Source: Pseudomonas hamedanensis
GTDB taxonomy: Bacteria; Pseudomonadota; Gammaproteobacteria; Pseudomonadales; Pseudomonadaceae
Length of the DNA stretch: 64,000 nucleotides
Assembly (NCBI RefSeq): GCF_014268595.2
Contig: NZ_CP077091.1
Span: 1,076,501 to 1,140,500 of the forward strand
Direction of reading: 5' to 3'
Below the pieces are notes generated by a model. It saw nothing but the letters and a program-made list of their open reading frames with translations, was not told where the DNA came from and did not search any database. The translations under genes were made by a program, and so were the position numbers. The first letter of the stretch is position 1; each line of letters starts with the position of its first letter. Shown in pieces: positions 1 through 7,586 of this stretch.

Positions 1-651
1 GGAGCGCACACCGGACTGGCCGACAAAGGGGTTGTCGTCCGGCACCTTGCCGTCTGGGTAGAGGCGTACGATCTTGCCTTGCAGCTTGTCGAGATCCTGC
101 GCGGTGGGCCGGTCGTTGTTCTCGCCCAGGGTGATGAACAGATAACCGCCGCGGTCAAACACCAGCCGCGAGCCGAAGTGATTGCCCACCGAGAGCTTCG
201 GCTCCTGACGGAAGATCACCTTGAAATCCTTCAAACTCTTCAAGTCATCGGACAGGCGCCCGCGCCCAACCGCGGTGCCGGCCTTGTTCCCCGCGCCGCC
301 ACCTTCGGCATACGACAGATAGACCAGGCGATCCTCCTTGAAGTCCGGCGACAGCACCACATCGAGCAAACCGCCCTGCCCCTTGGCCCAGACCTGCGGC
401 ACGCCGGAAATTGGCGCCGACAGCTTCCCGTCGGCAGTCACCACGCGCAGATTGCCCGGCCGCTCGGTCACCAGCATGCCTTGACGGTCCGGCAGAAAAG
501 CCAGCGCCCAGGGATGTTCAAGCCCTGCGGCAACGGTGGTGACTTCGAGCGTGCCCTGTTCGCTGTTCAGCTCTTTGGGCACGGCGGCAAATCCCGGCGT
601 GCTGATCAGCGCGCCGGCACACAGTGTGGCTAGAAGGGTTTTACGCAACAT
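1..651 (-). CDS. PQQ-dependent sugar dehydrogenase (5' part of gene; continues beyond the window)
   Basis: The reading frame is open from an ATG at 651 to the window edge, giving 217 codons. It starts with a Sec signal peptide (MLRKTLLATLCAGALIS, then a TPGFA cleavage region). Next come sequences typical of soluble aldose sugar dehydrogenases of the six-bladed propeller family: HPWALAFLPD, GGLLDVVLSPDF, FGSRLVFDRGGYLFITLGE and QGKIVRLYPDG. By family, such enzymes oxidise sugars in the periplasm using PQQ. AAGGAA lies 8 bases before the ATG. The C-terminal part is outside the window, so the exact subfamily and the calcium/PQQ ligands could not be checked. Confidence 0.85.
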   Translation of the reverse strand, partial: MLRKTLLATLCAGALISTPGFAAVPKELNSEQGTLEVTTVAAGLEHPWALAFLPDRQGMLVTERPGNLRVVTADGKLSAPISGVPQVWAKGQGGLLDVVLSPDFKEDRLVYLSYAEGGGAGNKAGTAVGRGRLSDDLKSLKDFKVIFRQEPKLSVGNHFGSRLVFDRGGYLFITLGENNDRPTAQDLDKLQGKIVRLYPDGKVPDDNPFVGQSGVRS

Positions 652-703
652 GCACGATTCCTTTTGTTCACTTGAAAGGCTGACAGAACCGCAGTCCTGC
701 CGT

Positions 704-1024
704 TCAACGGTTGCTGCCGGTATCCCGCGGGGGCGGGTTGGGAATGAAGGTTGGCGGCGTGGCCGGCACCGAGCGAATCGGCTGACCGTTGCCAATCCCG
801 CGGTTGTCCAGGGTGGGCTGACGGGGCGTCGGCACGGTATTGGGGGCGCGGACCGGGGGCGTGCTCGGCTGGGTGCCCTGCATGCTGTTGGGGTTGGCCC
901 GGCGGATCGGGCTGTTATAGGGATTGTTGCTGTTGCCGGTTGGGCTTTGAGCCAACAGGACGTCCGCCTGAACCAGACCGACACTGAGGGCCAGGACGAC
1001 GATGCCAAGCACAATTCGGTTCAT
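704..1024 (-). CDS. small secreted proline-rich protein, function unknown
   Basis: This frame encodes 106 residues. An N-terminal signal peptide (MNRIVLGIVVLALSVGLVQA) precedes a low-complexity tail rich in Pro, Asn, Thr and Arg (for example PSTPPVRAPNTVPTPRQP), with no recognisable domain. GAGAGG precedes the ATG. The gene lies 52 bases upstream of the sugar dehydrogenase on the same strand and may be co-transcribed with it. The tail is probably disordered and periplasmic. I do not recognise a function. Confidence 0.6.
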   Translation of the reverse strand: MNRIVLGIVVLALSVGLVQADVLLAQSPTGNSNNPYNSPIRRANPNSMQGTQPSTPPVRAPNTVPTPRQPTLDNRGIGNGQPIRSVPATPPTFIPNPPPRDTGSNR

Positions 1025-1212
1025 GACGCTGCCTCTCGATGGATCGGGGATAGAGCCTTCGAGCCCACGCTACGCTCAGGGTTCGGATTTGTTAACCCGT
1101 CAGCCTTAAACAACATGTAACACGACTTGACCAAGTGACGGCCAACCCTGCATTCCGGGGAAACTTTCCGTAACGCCCACAGGTCATCCGATCATCACTC
1201 GGAGAACTGACC

Positions 1213-2079
1213 ATGGCTCGGGCAATCTGGAAAGGCGCAATCAGCTTCGGACTGGTACACATCCCTGTTGCGCTGGTTTCAGCGACATCCTCGCAAGGCG
1301 TGGACTTCGATTGGCTCGACAGCCGCAGCATGGACCCGGTCGGCTACAAGCGCATCAACAAGGTCACCGGCAAGGAAGTGACCAAGGAAAACATCGTCAA
1401 GGGTGTCGCCTACGAAAAGGGCCGTTATGTGGTACTCAGCGAAGAGGAAATCCGCTCGGCGCATCCGGTGTCAACGCAGACCATCGACATCTTTTCCTTC
1501 GTCGACGCCGAGCAGATTCCCCTGCAAAACATCGACACGCCCTACTACCTGGCCCCCGACAAGCGCGGTGGCAAGGTCTATGCCTTGCTGCGAGAGACGC
1601 TGAGCAAGACCAACAAGGTCGCCCTCGCCCGCGTGGTGCTGCATACACGGCAATACCTCGCGGCATTGATGCCGCTGGAGTCGGCGCTGGTGCTGGTGAA
1701 GTTGCGCTGGCCGCAGGAAGTGCGCAGCCTCGATGAGCTGGCATTGGGCAGCGAAGTGACCAAGCCGCAGTTGGCCAAGGGCGAGCTGGACATGGCCAAA
1801 CGGCTGGTGGAAGACATGAGCGGCGACTGGAGTCCCGAAGACTACAAGGATGAATTCGAAGACAAGATCATGGCCCTGGTCGAGAAGAAGGCCCACGAAG
1901 GCAAGATCGAGGACGTCGAGACAGAGGCTGGCCAGGAAGAGCGCAAGACAGCCGATGTTATCGATCTGACCGAGCTGCTTAAACGCAGCCTGGGAGGGAA
2001 AACGGCGGCGAAGCCGAAGACCAAATCAAGCGCTAAGGCGGCGCCGGCGAAGAAGACCAGGAAGGCGTCAGGTGGTTAA
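1213..2079 (+). CDS. ku: Ku protein, non-homologous end joining
   Basis: The 288-residue product starts MARAIWKGAISFGLVHIPV, the hallmark N-terminus of bacterial Ku. It contains the Ku beta-barrel core (for example YEKGRYVVLSEEEI and TIDIFSFVDAEQIP) up to about residue 235. A lysine/alanine-rich tail (KPKTKSSAKAAPAKKTRK) follows, of the kind that helps bind DNA or recruit ligase. Bacterial Ku forms a homodimeric ring on broken DNA ends and recruits LigD. GGAGAACTGACC precedes the ATG. No ligD gene lies within the window on either side, so Ku is not in an operon with its partner here. Confidence 0.95.
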   Translation: MARAIWKGAISFGLVHIPVALVSATSSQGVDFDWLDSRSMDPVGYKRINKVTGKEVTKENIVKGVAYEKGRYVVLSEEEIRSAHPVSTQTIDIFSFVDAEQIPLQNIDTPYYLAPDKRGGKVYALLRETLSKTNKVALARVVLHTRQYLAALMPLESALVLVKLRWPQEVRSLDELALGSEVTKPQLAKGELDMAKRLVEDMSGDWSPEDYKDEFEDKIMALVEKKAHEGKIEDVETEAGQEERKTADVIDLTELLKRSLGGKTAAKPKTKSSAKAAPAKKTRKASGG

Positions 2080-2100
2080 TGCTTTGAAGCGAATGGCCAC

Positions 2101-2184
2101 TTCGCGAGCAGGCTCGCTCCCACAGGGTTTTGAGTGAACGCTGAAATGGCATACAACCAAATCCAATGCTTGCTCGCGAAGGGG
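2101..2184. repeat. REP pair, divergent arms
   Basis: TTCGCGAGCAGGCTCGCTCC at 2101-2120 faces a shorter arm, TGCTTGCTCGCGAA, at 2167-2180, between ku and the convergent lpxO gene. These are REP-family palindromic units common in Pseudomonas intergenic DNA. Their order is opposite to that in the usual REPIN copies in this window. Confidence 0.7.
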
Positions 2185-2205
2185 CCAGCAAGGCCAATCA
2201 AGGAA

Positions 2206-3105
2206 TCAGATCAGAATGAAGATCGCCAGCAACCCAGCGAAAATCGCCCATTTCTCCAGGTAATACCGCGTGCGATTACGTTTCTTCAACTCTTTGCCAC
2301 GCAAACGAATCTTGTAGATTTTGGTGAACAAGCGGTTGATGCCGCCAGTCTTGTCGCCGGCATCGTTCGGCGCACCCGCCGCTGACATGACTGTGCGGCT
2401 GAACCAGCCGTTGAATGCCGCCGCCCAGCGATACTTCATCGGGCGCTCGATGTCGCAGAACAGAATGATGCGGTTTTTGTCGGTGGTGTTTTCCGCGTAA
2501 TGGATAAACGTCTCATCGAACATCACCGCTTCGCCATCGCGCCAGTGGTAATTCTCACCGTCGACATTGATGTAGCAACCGGCGTCGTTCGGCGTGTCCA
2601 GGCCCAGGTGATAGCGGTAGGAACCTGCATAAGGGTCGCGGTGGCGCACCAGTTTCGAGCCTGGTGGCAGTTCGGCAAACATCGCCGCTTTGATCGAACC
2701 GATGCCCTGCACCAGTTCAGTGGTGCGCGGGCAGAGTTTCATCGCCGAAGGATGGCTGTCGCCGTACCACTTCAGGTAGAAACGTTTCCAGCCAGTCTTG
2801 AAAAACGAGTTGAAACCGACATCGTCGTACTGGTTCGAGCGCTTGATTTCGCCAGCGCGCAACAGGTTCTGGCCTTCGGCGCGAATCTCTTCCCAGTGCG
2901 CCTGCAGTGGGCGCAGATCGGGGAAATCCGCCGGATCCAGATAAGGCTTGTTGGGGATCTTCGAGAACAGATAAAGGAAGCAGTTGATCGGCGCGAGAAA
3001 CGTCGAGTGGTCACTCAGTTGCCGTCCCAGCTTGTGGCGGACACGTCCACGCAAATGAACGTAGGCAATGGAAATGACATAGATAGCAGCAATGATGAGT
3101 TTCAC
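2206..3105 (-). CDS. lpxO: lipid A 2-hydroxylase LpxO-like Fe(II)/2-oxoglutarate dioxygenase
   Basis: The product is an aspartyl/asparaginyl beta-hydroxylase family protein of 299 residues, the usual LpxO length. The iron-binding triad is visible: HRDPYAGSYRYH (His155 and Asp157) and FIHYAENTT (His202). LPPGSKLVRHRD and HLGLDTPNDAGCY are typical of the family. It has one N-terminal membrane helix (KLIIAAIYVISIAYVHL) and a C-terminal hydrophobic segment (WAIFAGLLAIFILI). By family, LpxO adds a 2-hydroxyl to a secondary acyl chain of lipid A at the inner membrane. I chose the GTG at 3105 because LpxO proteins start MKLIIAA. An in-frame GTG at 3117 is also open, and neither has a strong ribosome site. 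Confidence 0.85.
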   Translation of the reverse strand: MKLIIAAIYVISIAYVHLRGRVRHKLGRQLSDHSTFLAPINCFLYLFSKIPNKPYLDPADFPDLRPLQAHWEEIRAEGQNLLRAGEIKRSNQYDDVGFNSFFKTGWKRFYLKWYGDSHPSAMKLCPRTTELVQGIGSIKAAMFAELPPGSKLVRHRDPYAGSYRYHLGLDTPNDAGCYINVDGENYHWRDGEAVMFDETFIHYAENTTDKNRIILFCDIERPMKYRWAAAFNGWFSRTVMSAAGAPNDAGDKTGGINRLFTKIYKIRLRGKELKKRNRTRYYLEKWAIFAGLLAIFILI

Positions 3106-3401
3106 GGAAATCGTCACACGTCAGAAGTGAACAAACTGCGCGCCCCGGCGGCCTGAGGCCCAGCGTCTTATGCAGCGGTCTGAATACACATGGCACGTCC
3201 CTGGCCCGCGCCGTAACCGGACGCTCGGTGAAAAGGTGGCATTTTAGCCACACTTTGTAACCGATAGTGAACCTTCATCTGTGAAAAACTGTGCGGCGCT
3301 TGCGAACACGCGCCGGCCGTGGCTCGTCATTTCTCGTTGAAAAGAACCGACCATGCCGTCGCAAGGATTGAAATCCTTGCGACGGCGTTCGGCCCGAGTG
3401 A
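3106..3401. other. intergenic region between lpxO and the eRF1-like gene, with a perfect hairpin
   Basis: No gene is supported here. The main structure is a perfect 14-bp inverted repeat, GCCGTCGCAAGGAT at 3355-3368 and its complement at 3373-3386, with a 4-base loop. It lies 15 bases past the stop of the eRF1-like gene on the minus strand. No strong T-run follows, so it may protect the 3' end of the mRNA or be a weak terminator. Confidence 0.6.
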
Positions 3402-4577
3402 TCAATAACGGTAAACGGCGGCTGCGCCCGTCTCGGTCGGCATCGAGCGCTCGGGCGGTACAACCACCACGTCGCCACCCTGGCGAATCACCGCCAGGAT
3501 CAGCTCATCAAGTATGTCCTCCGAATGAATTTTTGCGCCGGGCGACGCGTCGCGATTGATTGCATTGGCCGCCAGGCTGCCGGCAATCTCACGTTCGGCC
3601 TCAACCAGCAACAAAGCCACCCTGCCCTCCGCCGCTGCTTTGGCAATGTCCGGCAAGTCGCGCCCTACCGCCCCTTGACCGCGCGCCACGCCAAAGCGAT
3701 CGAGCGCTTTGTCCAGTGCATCGTCGTGGCGCTGGCGCAACAAGGTTGCGCAAGCCGCGGCGAGCTGCGCCGGCTGCAACGTCGCCGGATCACGTTCGAT
3801 GCCGTCAGGCAACAGAAACGGGTTGTGGCTTACGGCACGAAAAACCGCCTGGTTTTCCGCCAGAGCGACCAGCACCAGCGGCAGGCAGCACTGGCGCGAG
3901 CAGTGTTCGGTAATCGCCTTGTCGACAGCGCGGAAGAAGCGCTCGCGGTCGATGTTGATTTCGTCTTGCTTACCGCCGCCGCCTGACTCATGCATCATCG
4001 GGTCACCGCGCTCGCCGCCACCGCTGAAACCGTCGGGGTGGCCCTGTTGATCGCGCGGCGTCAGCTCGTCGCCAAGCGCGTCGACCTGGCGGGTGGGAAC
4101 CGCCTCAGGCAGCTCGACCTCCTCCATTTGCTGCGCCGTGCCTTGGTACATCCGCACGCTGTCACGGGACAGGCAGAGCACCTGGCAGCGATCAGTCACC
4201 GGCACCAGCCGCAGCAACGGTTTGAGATACGGGTGGCTGTTGACAATGACAATTTCCCGCACCGCCTGCTGCAGCCCCAGAACAATGAAATGCTCATCGC
4301 CAGCGAACACTGCAATGGACGCCGGGCAGGTGTTCCAGAACGCCTGATCGTCCAGCAGCTCATGAAACGGCGCGAGCAGACGATCCTTGTCTGCCTCGGG
4401 ATTGTGTTCCTCAAGCAGACCTTCCAGTTGCCTGATCAGGTTCTTGAAGCGGATCGGGTCTTGCGTGCGCTCCGGAAAGGTTCGATGAGCCGGCATAAAC
4501 AGGCTGAGGTTGAGACGACCACTGAGCGCCAGCAGCGTGCCCAGCGTCTCGTGGGTAAACGGTTGAATCCGGGCCAT
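3402..4577 (-). CDS. bacterial archaeo-eukaryotic release factor (baeRF)-like protein
   Basis: The 391-residue product resembles the eRF1/Pelota-related baeRF group. The N-terminal part begins TLGTLLALSGRLNLSLFMPAH (first 20 residues quoted in part). A central segment, RCQVLCLSRDSVRMYQGT, matches the usual core of that fold. The C-terminal part ends IHSEDILDELILAVIRQGG then DVVVVPPERSMP, with a terminal AAVYRY, as in the L7Ae-like C-terminal domain. A low-complexity Gly-rich linker sits near residues 185-205. The family is predicted to act on stalled ribosomes, possibly in hibernation. It is the last gene of a five-gene leftward operon, 11 bases after the HPF-like gene, which fits a ribosome role. 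AAGGAG precedes the ATG. No peptide-release GGQ motif was seen. Confidence 0.75.
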   Translation of the reverse strand: MARIQPFTHETLGTLLALSGRLNLSLFMPAHRTFPERTQDPIRFKNLIRQLEGLLEEHNPEADKDRLLAPFHELLDDQAFWNTCPASIAVFAGDEHFIVLGLQQAVREIVIVNSHPYLKPLLRLVPVTDRCQVLCLSRDSVRMYQGTAQQMEEVELPEAVPTRQVDALGDELTPRDQQGHPDGFSGGGERGDPMMHESGGGGKQDEINIDRERFFRAVDKAITEHCSRQCCLPLVLVALAENQAVFRAVSHNPFLLPDGIERDPATLQPAQLAAACATLLRQRHDDALDKALDRFGVARGQGAVGRDLPDIAKAAAEGRVALLLVEAEREIAGSLAANAINRDASPGAKIHSEDILDELILAVIRQGGDVVVVPPERSMPTETGAAAVYRY

Positions 4578-4588
4578 GACAACACTCC

Positions 4589-5014
4589 TTACTCTTTCTC
4601 CAGATCAGCTTGTTTGGCGAGGAACTCGTCCTCGAGCAGGGCGTCGATTTCCGCTGGCGAATCTTCCCGCACCGGCGGTGCCGTCAGGCGTCCGGTGGAT
4701 TCGACGCGCGGCGACAAGCGCCCCACGAGATGCTCAAGGGCATGGCTGATTTTCTTCGCCGCGCCGGCGACGGCCAGCTCGAGACTTTCGGCGTGATGGG
4801 TGGCTGAAAGCGAGGTGTGCCCCTTGGGATGGGCCTCGATCTGGCAGCGCTTGTCCTGCGCTCCGGCTTTCTGCGCATTGACATCGCCAACGTGAATTTC
4901 CAGCCGGGTCAAAAACGATGAGTAGCGGTCCAGCTCATCGACCACCAGGCTACCCACCCACTCCTGCAGTTCGGCGCTGCCTTCGATATGGTTACTGTCT
5001 ACTTGTACTTGCAT
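4589..5014 (-). CDS. HPF/RaiA-like ribosome-associated protein
   Basis: The product is 141 residues. The N-terminal ~95 residues fit the beta-alpha-beta fold of ribosome hibernation/RaiA proteins: MQVQVDSNHIEG, LDRYSSFLTRLEIHVGDVNA, DKRCQIEAHPKGH and LAVAGAAKKISHALEHLVGR. The acidic C-terminal tail (SPAEIDALLEDEFL) is not the long-HPF dimerisation domain. By family, these proteins bind the decoding region of idle 30S subunits. The gene sits between a small unknown gene and the eRF1-like gene in one operon. GGAG lies 9 bases before the ATG. Confidence 0.8.
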   Translation of the reverse strand: MQVQVDSNHIEGSAELQEWVGSLVVDELDRYSSFLTRLEIHVGDVNAQKAGAQDKRCQIEAHPKGHTSLSATHHAESLELAVAGAAKKISHALEHLVGRLSPRVESTGRLTAPPVREDSPAEIDALLEDEFLAKQADLEKE

Positions 5015-5050
5015 GGTGAAATACTCCGCGTGCTGGGGTCCGTGTTTTCG

Positions 5051-5359
5051 TCAGTCATCGTCATTCTCCTCTGAGGCTATGCCGGATCCTGCGGGACCTT
5101 TAGGCAACCGTAGCGACGAGGTCTTCAGGCAATCGCGCTGTTCGCGCGCAAGGCTTTGCACGGTGAATGCATAGGCGTCGTCCGCCGCGTTTTTCAGCAA
5201 TTGCCAGTCGTCGCGAGTGATCCACTCGTGCAGCAGCAATTCGTCGGCCCGCGAAATCAGCGTGCGGTGATAATCCTCCGGAAAATCCAGGCGATAGGCG
5301 TCGTCTTCCAGCAACAGGCGCCACGCTTTCAGTTCCATTTCAAGATCGGTTTCACTCAC
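5051..5359 (-). CDS. conserved hypothetical protein (102 aa)
   Basis: The product has 102 residues and is acidic, helical and soluble, with no signal peptide or membrane segment. It starts with GTG, supported by AAGGA 8 bases upstream. It contains Trp/Leu-rich helices (KAWRLLLEDDAYRLDFPED, HEWITRDDWQLLKNAADDAY). I do not recognise the family. Its place in the ferritin/HPF/eRF1-like operon suggests a role in the same stress response, but nothing in the sequence defines it. Confidence 0.7.
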   Translation of the reverse strand: MSETDLEMELKAWRLLLEDDAYRLDFPEDYHRTLISRADELLLHEWITRDDWQLLKNAADDAYAFTVQSLAREQRDCLKTSSLRLPKGPAGSGIASEENDDD

Positions 5360-5426
5360 GGCGGTGTCCTTCTCGAGTCGGTGGTTTCACATCACGCTCG
5401 ATGTGAAACCACGCGTTGCACACGGC

Positions 5427-6152
5427 TCAGCTCACTTGGTCGAGCAGGTCTTTGCGAATGATCTGGCGAACCGTGGCCAGGTGTGTTTCTTCCTGGTCCA
5501 GTGCGTGCTTGAAGCGTTTGGCAATCAGCGGATGACCGCCCTTCTGCGCCAGTTCGATGAGCAATTCCCAAGCCGCGTTGTCCTCCAGTTCAATGGTCAG
5601 GATCGCACTCATCGACTGCGACACGGTGGTGCGCGGATCGGTCAACACTTGCAGCACGCCCATCGCTTTGACGCCGGCCACGTCCGCGCACGGCGTCATC
5701 GCAGTGGGGTCGCCGCCGAGAGTTTCGATGGCTTCACGCACGATGTTCATGTGCTCCAGCTCCTCGGCCTGAATCTGCCGTAGCGTGTCGACCAGCGCTG
5801 GATCGGCGCCGGGTGCCGACGTGGCCTTGGCGACCATGGCTTCATACAGGCGCACGCCGGTGCGCTCGAACGCCAGCCGCTCGCCGAGTTTGTCGATCAG
5901 CACTTCCGGGGCCTTGCCGATGGTTTTGTCTATCGCGGTCTTGACCATGCCTTTGGTGGTTGCCGGCGGCGGCACCGAACCGATCAGGTCAGCCTCGCGA
6001 ATCGCGCGTTCACGTTCAGCGGTGTAGTCGCTCATGTCGCCCGGCACATCGGCCGGAAACATCCGGGTCGCCTCCAGTTGACGAGCCGTGCCTTCTGGCG
6101 AGGTTTGAACGCCGGTGCGATTGGTGCCGAGGGTTACTTGAGGTTCGCTCAT
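5427..6152 (-). CDS. ferritin-like domain protein (241 aa)
   Basis: A four-helix bundle protein. Di-iron type Glu/His positions are visible in ERTGVRLYEAMVAK, QIQAEELEHMNIVREAIETL, TIELEDNAAWELLIELA and ALDQEETHLATVRQII, giving two ExxH-like pairs (EELEH and EETH). The first ~100 residues are polar and rich in Thr/Pro. By family, such proteins bind or oxidise iron, or act as peroxide or manganese catalase relatives. The ATG overlaps the stop of the upstream ferritin-like gene (ATGA), so the two are translationally coupled. Confidence 0.8.
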   Translation of the reverse strand: MSEPQVTLGTNRTGVQTSPEGTARQLEATRMFPADVPGDMSDYTAERERAIREADLIGSVPPPATTKGMVKTAIDKTIGKAPEVLIDKLGERLAFERTGVRLYEAMVAKATSAPGADPALVDTLRQIQAEELEHMNIVREAIETLGGDPTAMTPCADVAGVKAMGVLQVLTDPRTTVSQSMSAILTIELEDNAAWELLIELAQKGGHPLIAKRFKHALDQEETHLATVRQIIRKDLLDQVS

Positions 6153-7324
6153 TGCTGTTCTCCCACTTCGTTGAGTTCCGTACCGGGTTTAAAGGTGTAA
6201 CCGGCCGAGACGATATTGGCGGGCACGCCTTCGCTGTTGAGCTGAGCGCGGTAATCAAGGGAGGGCCGTGCTTCGCGTTCCTTGGGCACGTAGTCGATGC
6301 CATGCGCCCGCAGGTCAACCTCGCGCGACAAGGTTTCACGCACGAAATCGCGCTGACTCTTGAACTCGATCATGCGCGGCAGTGGCCCGGCGAGCACTTC
6401 GGCGGGATCGCGTCGTTCGTACTTTTTGAACAGTTCACACGCCAGGTTCAGGTGCCCCAGTTCGTAGTCGACAAAACGTTCCCACATCGCTTTCAACCGC
6501 GGGTTTTCCTCCTGCTCGGCGCAACTGGCGTAGGTGTAGACCTCCATCGCTTCGTGGACCAACCACTTTTCCATGAACGTCTCGGCGGGGTCCTGCAACG
6601 ACCCGTACTGGGTGACGTGTTGCTCTTCGACGGAGGCGATCTCGGCGTACAGCGCACGCGCCACCGGATCGGCAAACAGCGGGCCGATGTTCATGTAGTA
6701 ATCGTGGGTCTGGTATTCGGCGCCGGTGATCAGCGCGGCATGGATTTTGGTGATCAGCGCGGCGCTGTCTTTTTCGTAGTTATCGCGCAAGTCGTCGCCG
6801 GGTGCGCGATGGTGCTCGCTGGTCGGCCGACCGGGCACCAGGTCCGTGTAGCCTTGCAGGATGTTATTGGCATCCTTGCCTTCGAGCCGGTCGAGCATGG
6901 CCGCGTAGCGATACAAGTGATCGAAGTCTTCGAGCAGGCCAAACCGGTAAGTCTGCGCCTGATACGGATCGGGCTCGTTTTGTGCGACCGCCGCCGTGAC
7001 CTCTATCGCCACTTGCTCATAGGCCACTGTGGTTTCAAGTGGCGAATGGTCGGCCGAGAGCAGCCAGTTGATCGAGGTCATCTGATGCTGCTCCGCGCGG
7101 CGAATCTGCGCGAGCGGCAATTGCAGTTCCTTGTGAAATCGCGCCCCGAAATGCTTGAGTCGCAGGGCGTCGGACTCTACCCCATTCATCAGGATCACCC
7201 GCACGCGGGTGAACGCATCGTCATCCAGCTTGCTGATCGGCTTGCCGGCCAGTTCGCGCCAGGTAAACGTCTGCTTGTCCAACGGGGTGCCCTTGTTGTC
7301 CAGCAAATTGTCAATTTTGGTCAT
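6149..7324 (-). CDS. ferritin-like/di-iron carboxylate family protein (391 aa), first gene of operon
   Basis: I chose the ATG at 7324 (MTKIDNLLDNKG) because GGAGAG lies 6 bases upstream; a longer frame to 7351 lacks this. Helical segments with Glu/His pairs, such as ARALYAEIASVEEQHVTQYG, LVHEAMEVYTYASCAEQEE and WERFVDYELGHLNLACELF, fit a ferritin-like bundle. The protein is much longer than a bacterioferritin. It ends in the ATGA overlap with the second ferritin-like gene. I infer iron or peroxide handling under stress. The exact reaction is unknown. Confidence 0.7.
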   Translation of the reverse strand: MTKIDNLLDNKGTPLDKQTFTWRELAGKPISKLDDDAFTRVRVILMNGVESDALRLKHFGARFHKELQLPLAQIRRAEQHQMTSINWLLSADHSPLETTVAYEQVAIEVTAAVAQNEPDPYQAQTYRFGLLEDFDHLYRYAAMLDRLEGKDANNILQGYTDLVPGRPTSEHHRAPGDDLRDNYEKDSAALITKIHAALITGAEYQTHDYYMNIGPLFADPVARALYAEIASVEEQHVTQYGSLQDPAETFMEKWLVHEAMEVYTYASCAEQEENPRLKAMWERFVDYELGHLNLACELFKKYERRDPAEVLAGPLPRMIEFKSQRDFVRETLSREVDLRAHGIDYVPKEREARPSLDYRAQLNSEGVPANIVSAGYTFKPGTELNEVGEQQ

Positions 7325-7586
7325 CAGTTGCTCTCCTTCATCAGTCAACACGCAATGGCTGTCGAGGCCCGCTGTTCAAAGTCGACTGCGTCCGCGATCC
7401 GCCCATTCCGCTGTCTCGACGGATGGCGTTTCGCAGCGAAACGGCCGTATGCAAAGGTTTGCGGTCTCAAGGAGATGACCAGAAAATCGAGGAAAAACAT
7501 CGGTTTTATTGTGCTGAAACCCGATGAGCGGTGAAGCGCCCCGACCGCCGTCGAGCGCAGCGAAGCTGGCAAAACCAGCACAACCC
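7325..7586. promoter_or_regulatory. intergenic region upstream of the ferritin-like operon
   Basis: This 262-bp gap lies between the end of the ABC exporter gene and the start of the ferritin-like operon. The promoter of the operon must lie here or the operon is read through from upstream. A short palindrome, GTTTCGCAGCGAAAC, is centred near 7435. No sigma-factor site could be assigned with confidence. Confidence 0.4.
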
